Origin: Scortum barcoo
Taxonomy: Eukaryota; Chordata; Actinopteri; Centrarchiformes; Terapontidae
NCBI GenBank assembly: GCA_023238725.1
Contig: CM041535.1
Span: forward strand, 28,239,478-28,303,477
Length of the DNA stretch: 64,000 bases
Direction: 5' to 3'
Shown here: positions 1 through 19,052 of the stretch, in pieces
Layout of the letters: each line of letters begins with the position of its first letter
How positions within the stretch are numbered: position 1 is the stretch's first letter
The notes under the pieces: generated by a model
Database searches by the model: none
Seen by the model: only the letters and a program-made list of their open reading frames with translations
What the model was told of the DNA's origin: nothing
Program-made: the position numbers and the translations under genes

Positions 1-1
1 G

Positions 2-121
2 CGATCTGTGGCGGCAGGGAACCAGGGAGCGAAAACCGGAGGAGTCCGACAGGGGAAAGACTCCAAAAGCTTCTCGGTTTTCTCTAACAGAGAACAGAGA
101 CCAGCAGCTGCTCCGGGCTGA
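2..121 (+). CDS. Possible 3' terminal coding exon of an unidentified gene, partial at left edge
   Basis: A plus-strand frame is open from the window edge and closes with TGA, followed immediately by TAG and TGA in the same frame. Its end reads SKSFSVFSNREQRPAAAPG. The following DNA looks like a 3' UTR: AT-rich, with AATAAA at about 345 and again at about 955. I do not recognise the protein. The opposite strand is also open here: an ATG at 142-144 on the minus strand gives 48 codons running off the edge, so a minus-strand first exon is an alternative. The plus reading is preferred because the region right of it is AT-rich and CpG-poor, unlike a vertebrate 5' end. The call is weak. Confidence 0.22.
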   Translation, partial: RSVAAGNQGAKTGGVRQGKDSKSFSVFSNREQRPAAAPG

Positions 122-1090
122 TAGTGAAGAACAACATCCTCCATCAGAACACAGAGATCAGAGGACCGACTGCTCCCTCCTCCTCCTCATCTTCCTCCTC
201 ATCTTCCTCCTCATGGTGATGACGGGGATGACAGGAACATGGCAGGAGTCTGTGGAGATTAAAGGAGAACATTTTTACAAAACATTTGTTAAAGTCTACA
301 GTTTAGATTTACAGGGGACTGATCTGTTCTTTTCATTTCATTTAGAAAATAAATAAAAAACAATAATTTCCAATGGAAAAAGCTAAATAAACAGATGAAT
401 TAATACAAATAAAAAAATATTATATCATATCACCATAGCCGTAAAAGATAAGTAAAATGTTACTAGAAACCCATATAAATGAATGAAGTTCATTTATTTA
501 AATGGGTTTAAGTTCAAGTTGAAGAAAAACCAGAATTAGTAATAAACATCTAACAAAAGTATAAAAGAAAATGTATAAAAGAAACTGGGGGGATTTAGAG
601 AATTGGAAAATGATCTTAAATTATGGAGCACACAGAACATTTTATACAGATACTGAGAGAAACCTTGAGTTGTAAAAAGGTTTTATCTTTTAGAAACAAA
701 GGCAGCGTTTATTGTGCTCTTGTTTGTCGGTTTTTATCTTCTGATGTCATTCAGACTCTATTTTTGTATGTAAATAACTCATATTGTCTTTATTTTTTAA
801 ATAGGTCTGATACCGTCTACTGTATATTATTTTCTATTTATTTCATTTTTAATTCTGATTTGCAGTACTTGCTTCTGCCATCTCTCTTTTTTTCTTTTTT
901 TTTTTTTGGACCAACATGTGAACACAAATTGATAAAATCTGAAACTTCCTGATCAATAAAACTGATTCTGATTAAACCTGTGATCTGAATGTCATGATGA
1001 AATGTGAACAGGTCTGTGTACTGAGATAAATAATTTATTGATATTAATATTGAAGCTGTTTGTTTACCTGCTGCCACCTGCAGACAAACA
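122..1090. other. AT-rich non-coding DNA, possible 3' UTR
   Basis: No supported coding exon. There is a short TCC/TCA-rich run near 175-215, then AT-rich sequence. AATAAA occurs near 345 and 955; the second is followed by CTGATTCTGATT and could be a poly(A) site of the gene entering from the left. Confidence 0.3.
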
Positions 1091-1099
1091 CGTGACACT

Positions 1100-1545
1100 G
1101 ACGGTCAGAGGGACTATTTTCTGTCAGAGAGCTGAGCGGAGAGATTAAGCCTTCTACCGCGGAGTTAGGCACATTTTAACTGAACAAACACTTTACTGTA
1201 TCTTCTCCTGGTTTATCTGCCTGTAACTGTTTGGTAGAAGTTAAATATTCTTTATTAAATATTTCAGGAGCAGCTGCTTCATACAGAGAGCTAATGTTTT
1301 TAGCTTATCGTGCTAACTCTTGGTAACTACGTCACTACAGAGCAACAGACAACACGAAGGTGGGACAGACGGAAATGTCCCGCAGCTGTTAACACCCACC
1401 TGTATAGTCTCACACATTAAAACACAAACCTTTAACCAGCTGGTCGTCTTCTTCTGTCGAACAAAGAGCTAACTGTTAGCCGCCGAGCTAACGTGGAGAC
1501 AGGCTGTGCGCGTCTCGGGAACTCTCGCGATATTTGAGTCAAAGT
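1100..1545. promoter_or_regulatory. Orphan CpG-containing promoter-like block with TCTCGCGA
   Basis: This 450-bp stretch is richer in CpG than its surroundings and carries TCTCGCGA at 1523-1530, eight bases of the TCTCGCGAGA element known from TATA-less, often bidirectional, vertebrate promoters. It also has repeated gagctaac/gctaact motifs. No coding first exon is visible on either side, so the transcript it might drive is unknown. It could serve a gene lying left of the window on the minus strand. Confidence 0.3.
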
Positions 1546-2804
1546 GCAGAACGTTTATGTTTGTCCAATTTAAACCAAACTTTTATCTCTTAGACATATT
1601 AAACTAAAATTAATATATTTAAAATATTCTTCTAAAATACATAATAGTGTATTGTTTTTTATTATTTAGAATTGGATTTGGATTATTTTTACTTCCAATA
1701 ATTATGATTTATTCTCTAATATGTGACTACAGAACAAACAAACCCAGAAAAATGTTATTTATTAAAGTGCATCAGCTCAATCTGATTTACAGACACAGCT
1801 GCTCTACAGATGTAATAAAAGGTACAAATTGCAAAATTACATTAAACTACTAGTTTAGTGAGCTTTTGTTCACCCAAGAGCCATTTTCATTATCAGTTTG
1901 TGTTTCTTTAGCTGGGATAATGAATGAAATGATAATCCACATAGCTTCTGATTGATTTCTTCTGATCTGAGCGTTATCAAAGTGTTGTTGTGTATAAATT
2001 ATGTCAAAGTCAGATATAAAATGTGTCTTCCTAAATTTCTGGTGAATATCACTCTAGTTGGTTTAAAACTGCACAACACCACAATTCAGAGAGGCCCTTT
2101 TTTTGTTTTGTGGTTTTTTTTTTTGAGAGGTTACACCCTTTATTGTTTTTTATGGATAGGACAGTGAGAGAGAGAGGGGGAAGACACGCAGAGACTCAGG
2201 CGTCAGATATGTGTGAGCGCGCTCTACGACTGAGCCACCTGCACCACACAGAGAGGCCTTTTCGGTGAATGAAGGAATATATCCATTTTCATCAAACAGT
2301 AACTCAATCTTACTTATTTTTCCAGAAAAGTCACAGTCCATTTTAAAAATCTTAATGGAGAGAAGCAGAAGCTGTAGGACTCGTCCTTTTTTGATTTTTT
2401 GTTTATTTTCCTTCTGTTGTTTGTGTTTGTTTCATGTTTGTTGTCTGGATAAGAAATGTCCTCTATTGTATACTATTATTGTTTGTAAACTGTGTTTGTC
2501 CACCTTTTTTTTGTTTAAATGGATGTAAAGATGTTTATAAACTGTCTACATTTTGGTATTTATGTGTTGTAATTATTTATATCAACAACCAACCCAGAAG
2601 TCCATCATATGAAAATATTTGCAGTAAAATGTTTGTAAAGTTTTAATCTCAAACACAACCTGCAACCAACGAGCTCTGCAAACTACATTTCTAGAGATCA
2701 TTTTATTTCATTTTCTGATTATATAAATGGTTAATTCATTCAATTTTCTTTGCCATAACAGCTGAATTAAGTGCAGCTAAAGAAATGACACTGAGGCAGC
2801 CCAG
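1546..2804. other. Intergenic AT-rich DNA
   Basis: No coding exon supported. Contains the dispersed repeat fragment listed at 2125-2262 and otherwise low-complexity AT-rich sequence. Confidence 0.5.
2125..2262 (+). repeat. Dispersed fish repeat fragment
   Basis: The order tttattg..atggataggacagtgag, then a GA-rich run with gacacgcag, then ctctacgactgagccacctg matches a very common teleost interspersed repeat that ends in a degenerate tRNA-like segment. Recognised from memory of such repeats; the exact family is not assigned. Confidence 0.5.
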
Positions 2805-3503
2805 TAGTTTGTCAATAGGACATTTTTATTTCATACGTCTGTTGTATTTATTCAAATTACAGTAATATACTTGCTGAGATGACCACCGGCTGCAGCCTGG
2901 ACAGCTAAAACTGACAGCTGTACTACTTGAAGCAAACTTTTTTTTTCCCTTTTTTTTTTTCTTCTTTTTTAAAATTATCTCGCAACAGAAAAAAGCACAT
3001 ATGCCATGAGATGTGTGGTGTGGTGGTGACGTCAGGTAGGTAGGGTTATTTATAGTGCTGGTCTAAAAAAACAAAAAAAAGAAAAGAAAAACAAAAATAA
3101 AAGAGAACAAAAGAAAGAAAGAAACATTGCGCGTTGTACATGTTGTAAAAGGATCAGAATATGGCACATTTGGTCCACGTTGGTAGTTTTATTATCTCGT
3201 TTTCAAACATGTAATAAACAAAAAATAAAGAAAACAGATCATAGTTGTACGTGTTGTTTTTCCCCAGAAGCACAGCATTAATGACAGCATACTGAAAACA
3301 AGACTGTAGAGGGGGCCGCTCTTTAAGTTTCTCTTTTCGTTAAAATCTTGGATGTTCAGCCAATCGTTTGTTTCTATTCTCCCTGGTACAGTATTATTAT
3401 TATTAATCTGCTTTCCATCCAAAATGAGGGGGAGGGTGGGGGCGGGGCAGAGGGGACAGGGGGTGGAGCTTTGTGGATGATTGACAGGGGTGGCTTTGGA
3501 CAT
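2805..3503 (-). other. Likely 3' UTR of the PP2A catalytic subunit gene
   Basis: Sequence directly downstream (minus strand) of the last PP2A exon. TTTATT at 2825-2830 is AATAAA on the minus strand and is a plausible poly(A) signal. Long A/T homopolymers lie at 2940-3120 and a G-rich patch at 3427-3475. No other coding signal. Confidence 0.5.
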
Positions 3504-12277
<8,774 letters not shown>

Positions 12278-12620
12278 GGCGGCCGGTAGCTCGCGAGGCT
12301 AGCTGCGTTAGCTACCTGAACTGTGGCTAGCTGCGTTAGCTACTGTTAGCCCGCCAAACCGGTCGAAAAAGCGACGAAAACACCTGAAATTAACGGGCCG
12401 TTCAGTCAGCTTCTGTCATGATAAATAACCGACGTGAGGTTACAGACGTTCAGATGCGGTTTCGGTTGACTAGGGGAGGGTCAGAAAGGTCGAGTGTCCC
12501 CAGAGCGACGGAGCGGAGCGGCGAGAGGCGGCGGCTAGCCGAGGAGCTAAAAGAGCTAGCTTCAACAACATCCGGGCACTTCAGCGGCGCGCAGCAGCAA
12601 CACCGTGCGGCCAGACGGTG
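12278..12620 (-). promoter_or_regulatory. CpG-rich 5' UTR/promoter region of PP2A catalytic subunit
   Basis: GC- and CpG-rich sequence directly upstream of the PP2A start codon. CTCGCGAG at 12290-12297 resembles the TCTCGCGAGA promoter element. A 19-bp direct repeat, GGCTAGCTGCGTTAGCTAC, occurs at 12297-12315 and 12325-12343. A plus-strand frame at 12418-12621 is not considered a gene. Confidence 0.55.
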
Positions 12621-12657
12621 AACTGCAGGAAGACTGTTTACAGCACAAACTGAAGAG

Positions 12658-13590
12658 ACAGACAGCAAACAACAACAAACAAGCAACAAATAACAACAAA
12701 TAACAACAAACAACAACAACAAATAACAACAAATAACAACAACAACAACAAATAACAACAACAAATAACAACAAACAACAACAAATAACAACAAACAACA
12801 ACAAATAACAACAACAAATAACAACAACAAATAACAAACAACAACAAATAACAACAACAAATAACAACAACAACAACAACAAATAACAACAAATAACAAC
12901 AAATAACAACAAAATAACAACAACAAATAAACAACAACAACAAACAACAAATAACAAATACAACAACAACAACAAATAACAACAAATAACAACAACAACA
13001 ACAACAACAACAACAATAACAACAACAACAAATAACAACAACAAATAACAACAACAAACAAACAACAACAAATAACAACAACAACAAATAACAACAACAA
13101 ATAACAACAAACAACAACAACAAACAACAAATAACAACAAACAACAACAAATAACAACAACAACAACAACAACAAATAACAACAAAATAACAACAACAAA
13201 CAACAACAACAAAATCAACAACAAATAACAACAAACAACAACAAATAACAACAACAAACAACAACAAATAACAACAACAAATAACAACAACAAACAACAA
13301 CAACAAACAACAACAACAAACAACAACAACAAACAACAACAACAAACAACAAATAACAACAAATAACAACAAACAACAACAAATAACAACAAATAAACAA
13401 CAACAAATAACAACAAACAACAACAAATTCATTTCTGTAAACTTTTACAACAACAACAACAAATAACAACAAATAACAACAACAACAAACAACAACAAAT
13501 AACAACAAACAACAACAAATAACAACAACAAACAAACAACAACAAATAACAACAACAACAACAACAAACAACAACAAATTCATTTCTGTA
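12658..13590. repeat. AAC/AAAT tandem array (about 930 bp)
   Basis: Irregular array built from acaacaaataac and caacaac units, with variable numbers of AAC triplets. A non-repetitive insert, attcatttctgtaaactt, occurs twice (about 13427 and 13578), each preceded by the same repeat, so a block of roughly 150 bp has duplicated inside the array. The long open frames of Val/Cys/Leu or Thr/Asn/Lys are by-products of the repeat. Confidence 0.9.
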
Positions 13591-13884
13591 AACTTTATAC
13601 TACAACATCAACATATTAATGCAAATTTTCTGTTTGATTTAAAAGATTTAATTTATTCATTTAATTTTTTCATTTTAAGACCATTTTACTTCAGGAGATT
13701 CTGAAAAGAAGAAAGAAAATGTCACTGTCAGAGAGTTCAGAGAGTATATACAGCGAGAATAGATTTATGTTTGCCAGTGAGCCATTTCCATGATAAAAAC
13801 AGTGTGTGTGTATTCAAACAATGAGAATATATAATGTACAGATCCAGTGTATGTTTGTGATGCAGGGTTATTGTACAGGGATTG

Positions 13885-14360
13885 CATAAGATGTGATAAA
13901 ACTTTATAAATCCCACATCGGGGAAACTAACTCATTAAAGTAGCTCAATAGACTCAATAGAATAAAAGAAGTATAAAAATAGATATAGATTATAAAAAAA
14001 TCTAAACTATAGAAGGTAAAAAATGGTAAATACGCTATGAACATAAGTACATTATATACATCATCCACATATACATTTTATTATTGCACTGAAAACAATA
14101 AATTGCACATGATGTGAGCAAAGTGATTAAAGTGACCAAAGTGTTGTTTTGTGACAGATGGTGATAATAAACAGTGGTGTTAAGTTGAATTAAAGAGTCT
14201 TATTGTTGTTGGGATTGAGAACCTGTGATAGTGTTGTGCTGTGGGTGAATCAGTCTGGTTGTTTGGGCGCTGATCAGAGGGGAGGAGGTGGATCAGCTAA
14301 TGTGCTCCTTGTGGATCCCAGAAACCTGAAAGTTTCCACAGCAGTCACTGTCACAGCATT
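13885..14360 (+). repeat. Retroposon-type remnant
   Basis: The segment beginning aaactttataaatcccacatcgg, followed by short A/T-rich words and then a gattgagaacctgtgatagt..gggtgaatcagtctgg block, matches the layout of a common fish non-LTR/SINE 3' region. Related sequence is present at 21640-21860. Family not assigned. Confidence 0.4.
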
Positions 14361-14849
14361 GTCTTATGCTCATATTTTATCATCATCATATTTTAACCCT
14401 AAACCTTTTATACTTCTTATCTACTTATAATGTTTATTTTATATTTAATGTATACTCTGACTTGAAGCACTTTTTTTCTCCATTTACTATGTTTATATTT
14501 TTTGCACCAGCATATCAAGACAAGTTCACCGTCACCTCCTCAGTTTTGAGCTCCATCACACAGGTTGTTTGACCTCTCATCATGAGCAGAATAAGAATTA
14601 ATCACAACCTGAATATCACTTTTTATTATTTACAGGCAAACATCCAGCTGGTTATTTTTTAATGTTTGTGGAGAAAAAGAGGCTGTATGTCCTGATTAGT
14701 CTGAAGAGGGAAGAAGTGAGATGATCACAGCTATGCAGAGACTAAAGGAGGAGGTAAAAATTAAAGAGTGTGTGTGTTTTAAGAGGGGAGAAAACACATT
14801 TTTTCAAAGAAGCAGCTGCAGTGTGATGAGAAAACAGTGGAGGCGCCTC

Positions 14850-15004
14850 ACCAGCAGGGGGCAGTAATTCAGCTTAAAGGCCGCTGCTCCTCCGCAGAGT
14901 GTCCGCCTGTGTTCCGCCTGTCGGACCGGGTGAAGAACCGGGTGTTTGTCGGTGTACCGAGCCGAGCCTGTCTGCAGTGAGCCGGCCGAACCAACAGACA
15001 AACG
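14850..15004 (+). promoter_or_regulatory. CpG-rich 5' region of srp19
   Basis: GC-rich sequence with CpGs and repeated cgcctgt words lies immediately upstream of the srp19 start codon. The transcription start cannot be fixed from sequence alone. Confidence 0.4.
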
Positions 15005-15700
15005 ATGGCTCACCTGACGGAAAACCCCGCAGACAAAGAGAGGTGAGGCCCATTAGAAGCGAAAACTGCGAACTCCTTAAAACATTTTCTGGATTTAAGG
15101 AAAACTCTTAAATCTGCTAACTTAATTTGCTTAATAAATGTTATTATAGTGATTTTGTGAATCCCAAAGTTTTGCCTTTCAATTCGGCTTACGTTTAAGT
15201 CGAATTTGTCAGCTTTAAATGAAACAAAAAACGATTTTTTTAGGTTCACATGGTGAAGTCAGATAAGCTAGCGTTGGGGAAATGAGGTGTTCAGTGAGAG
15301 GCTAACTGTGGAGTGAAGAGATTTAAATGTTTATTTTAATAAAAACTGTTCATTATGATATCATTTACAATGAGCGTTTCCAATGAATCAGATATAAAGG
15401 CTCCTTTTTAAAAGAGATTTTTGTGAAAGAGTGGATAATGTTAAAATGGCTCATTATTTACATGAAGTTTGGCCTGTCTCTCTCTCCGTACCGTGACGTG
15501 TATTAAGCTCATTTACTGTAAAATAATTTTGTGCTTTTATCACTGAAAATACTGATCAGAGTTTAATCTGAGTCAGGAAAAATGTATTGTTTGGTGTCTT
15601 GGACAGTAATAAACAGAAATACACAAATATAGACTCACGTAATTCATCTTAATTTTTATAATGGACAAATAATTCCATATTCATAAAAGTATCTGTAAGA

Positions 15701-15792
<92 letters not shown>

Positions 15793-17462
15793 GTGTCTTT
15801 ATATAATATACTATACCAAAAAGTGTTTATATTGATCTTTATATGGATCTTTACCCCCCAAGGGTTAAAAATGATATTTACTTATTTTGTTTGTATTATG
15901 TGTCCGTTTGGTTCTTGACAGCCTTTTTTTCACTGTTTGCATTTAATAGATTCATAATCAATTAATCAATCAAAGTAGAAGGTGACAGTTTGTGTTTGTG
16001 TATCCAGAAACTGTGTGTAGAAGCAGCCGGTCGCTCTGTTGTTGTGTTTCCTGTTTGTATGTTTTTATTTATTCTAACTGTTTGCAGCAGATTCAGCACA
16101 GAATAAGAGTCCAAATATAAAATCTGTTGACAGATATCCGTAATATACATAATCATAATAATGACATAAAGAAGGTTGCCGGTTTAATTTTATCTGATCA
16201 TCAGCTGAACGTGGCGCTGCAGTCTGTCAGTCAGTCTGTCTGTCTGTGTTTCAGGTTTATCTGCCTCTATCCGATCTACATCAACAGTAAGAAGACGCTG
16301 GCTGAAGGACGAAGGATTCCCGCTGACAAGGTGAAGCTATTTACTTTCTGCTGTCATCGTCACGTTTGCAGCTCGGCAGCTGTTTCTGCCTGTTTGATTT
16401 TTAAAATGATGAGACCAGGCTGCACGATTTGAACATTTGGAAAATGATTTTCACGGATACTCAGCTCCCCTAAAGCTTTGAATGAAGACAGAAGAGTGTG
16501 AATGTGGTGAATAACAGAAAATAAAGTAAAAATAAAAGCATTAAATAAAGAGCGGATGTTTTGCCTGCAGGCAGTGGAGAATCCGTCCTGCGCTGAGATC
16601 AGAGATGTCCTGACGGCGGCGGGGATGAACGTTTACGTGGAGGTGAGAGAAAACATACACACACACACTTCATCAAGCAGTTAAAATGACATCACTGTAA
16701 AACCATTGTGTGTGTTTTCCAGAATAAAATGCACCCCAGAGAGTGGAACAGGGACGTCCAGTTCAGAGGTCGTGTCAGAGTCCAGGTGAAGCAGGCGGAC
16801 GGCAGCTTGTGTCAGGAGAAGTTCACCTCCCGTAAGTCCTGCCGGCTCTCTGTGGAGACAAAATCTGACTTCATGTTCAAATTCATCTTCTAACACCTGA
16901 AACAGAGTCCTAACAGGGTTCATCCTGACTCCACCAGAGACTACAGGGTCACAGAGAATACGACAAAATACTTGAGTTTAATCCTGATCCAATACTCCTA
17001 TACAGATTATCTGATCTAAATGCTGATTCAATATTCACATTATTTTTCACTAGCTGTCTGTTCCAAATACTGAAGGTCCCCTTGAATTATTGATAGAAGA
17101 TGAAAAGATGAGCAGAGTGACGTCTCTTCCCTCACAGATGATCTTTGCTTAAGTTTAAACTCTAAAAAAAAATAAAGTAAAAGTCAACTTCAGTTTCCTG
17201 TAAAAGTGAGAAAGAGAGGAGATTATCAGAGAAACTTCAGGTCTTGATGTGTTTAAAATCAGAAAAGGTGTCTGTTTCTTCCTCCGTCCCTGCTGATGGA
17301 AACTAAACAAGAATCTTTTTTCATCTTTCAGGTAAAGACGTGATGTTTTACGTAGCAGAGATGATCCCCAAACTAAAGACTCGGACTCAGAAGAGCGGAG
17401 GAGGAGACACCAGCTCTCAGCAGGGAGAGGGTGGGAAGAAGAGCAAGAAAAAGAAGAAATAG
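15005..17462 (+). CDS. srp19: Signal recognition particle 19 kDa protein (SRP19), 5 exons
   Basis: SRP19 binds helices 6 and 8 of SRP RNA and primes SRP54 binding during SRP assembly, so the protein serves co-translational ER targeting. Coding exons: 15005-15042, 16255-16330, 16571-16642, 16723-16831, 17332-17462; phases agree and the product is 141 residues (human 144). The start MAHLTENPADKERFICLYPI matches the family start. Conserved blocks are visible: YPIYINSKKTLAEGRRIP, the AVENPS..EI segment, and PREWNRDVQFRGRVRVQVKQ, which carries the RNA-contacting region. The tail is Lys-rich (KKSKKKKK), as in orthologues. AATAAA at 17736-17741 is a likely poly(A) signal. The locus looks intact. Confidence 0.97.
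15703..15797. repeat. AT microsatellite followed by GT run in srp19 intron 1
   Basis: An uninterrupted AT dinucleotide run of about 37 units (15703-15776) passes into a short GT run at 15781-15797. Confidence 0.95.
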
Positions 17463-18328
17463 ACGAATAGAAATGACGTTTTTCTTTTTTTTAAAGTAAT
17501 TTTAAGTTTGAGGTCATCGTGGGTGTCAAGAAGAATCAAAGTCAGAACGAACGCTGAAGTTTTGTTGTTTCTGGAGCTGATTCATCTGGAAAATTCATCA
17601 GTTTCCTTGTAAACAGTTTAAATTGTGAGCTGAGAGCTGTTTCAGAGCTGAGACCAACCTTCTGTGTTTTTTCAGTTTGAGAAGAGGAAGTTTTAAGTTT
17701 TGTCGTTAACATTTTGTTAACTTCAAGATGAGACGAATAAATGGTTCACTTTCTCACCTTTTGTTGTTTCATTTGAGCGAAGCAGAAATAGAAACACTGT
17801 CAGCAGCAGCAGCACGTTGGGAGATGTCAGTGAATTATTGATTATTTTCAGGTTTTATTAACGTGGATTTGACAGTTTGACTCCGTTTAGACTCATCGAA
17901 GCTCGAGTTTAAAACGAGAAGATTTTAAAACCGAACATTTTCTGACTTCTGCTGTTTAAAGAAGTCTCATTTTGCTTTTTTAGTTATGTGACCAAATACA
18001 AAATGACATGCAGACTCATGAATTTGTGCAAATGTTTAATTAACATTCTTGTAAAAGGAACAGGAGATGTGAATCATGAGACATCATCTCCTGTCAGATC
18101 AGATAAAGACAGTTTCTGATGTTCGACCTGTTACAGGTCTTCATCTGCTGCTTTTATTCAGATAATAATACAAATAAAAATCATTATTCAGACTTAAAGT
18201 GTGAAAAGTTTAATAATCAGGTGTTTTTGTTAGAAAATCTCTCTGCTGCGTTTATTTCTGTTCTCTGACATCCCATAATATTCACTCTGTGAGTCCTGCT
18301 GCTGTTACCTGCTCAGGTAGATTCACTG
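17463..18328. other. srp19 3' UTR and intergenic spacer
   Basis: srp19 3' UTR to about 17760, then a non-coding spacer. No additional gene is seen. Confidence 0.6.
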
Positions 18329-18331
18329 TAA

Positions 18332-18969
18332 TGGCTCTTTTCCACCAGTACCTACTCGGCTCTGGTTCCGACTCGGTTTCGGTCGTTTTCCATCACAACA
18401 GAACCACCTCGCCTCAGGGTCGTCCATAGCAACGCGGCCGAAACTCCAGCGACGTCATTTGTTATGCGACACAAACACGAACACAAACATGAAATGACTA
18501 CGGAGCAATGGAGGCCACCAGACAAAGAAATGTCTGCAGCCTCGTCGTTGCTCCGCACGGGGTTGATTTCTGTGCAGCATCTCTGATCGTGTTCGTTGTT
18601 GTTATTGTGCGTTTTAAAAATGGCGCGGTTGACTCTTATGAACGAGTCGCTCTCCCGACGCATCTAGTGACGTCAGGCCCTGGCCAATCAGCCAATCAGC
18701 GGCCTGCCGTCTGCCGACGTCACATTTTCGGCTCGACTCAGCTCGCTTGGAACCGGCCGAGTAGGAACTACGAAAGTACCTGGTACCAGGTACCGGAAGG
18801 TACCTAACACATGGGATGGTACCAGGTACTAACGGATTACCACGGGATGGTGCACCAGGTACTAACACGGGATGTACCAGGTACCAATTTAGGTACTAAC
18901 ACGTAATGGAAACGCGTACAAACCGAGAGCCGAGAGCCGAGCCGAGCAGGTACTAGTGGAAAAGGGCCA
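18332..18969. mobile_element. PIF/Harbinger-type MITE with TAA target duplication
   Basis: The left end TGGCTCTTTTCCACCAGTAC and the right end (read on the minus strand) TGGCCCTTTTCCACTAGTAC form imperfect terminal inverted repeats that continue through a CTCGGCTC-like segment. TAA at 18329-18331 and TAA at 18970-18972 flank it as a 3-bp target duplication, the size and sequence typical of PIF/Harbinger elements. The interior is GC-rich without a transposase and has short tandem copies of ggtaccaggtac/ctaacacgggatg near the right end. It ends only about 80 bp before the rsph14 start codon. Confidence 0.8.
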
Positions 18970-19052
18970 TAAGCTGCTCGTTCTGGCGCGGATGTGACGT
19001 CACGACTGAAGCTGTTACTAAGCAACAGTGTGTTTACATTTCCCCGCTCAGC

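Noticed and set aside
12418..12621. 67-residue plus-strand frame in the PP2A promoter
   Set aside because: GC-rich 5' region; no homology or splice support, and it lies upstream of an oppositely oriented gene.
12450..13583. Several long minus-strand frames rich in Val, Cys and Leu
   Set aside because: They are translations of the AAC/AAAT tandem array in several frames at once; no family, start or splice evidence.
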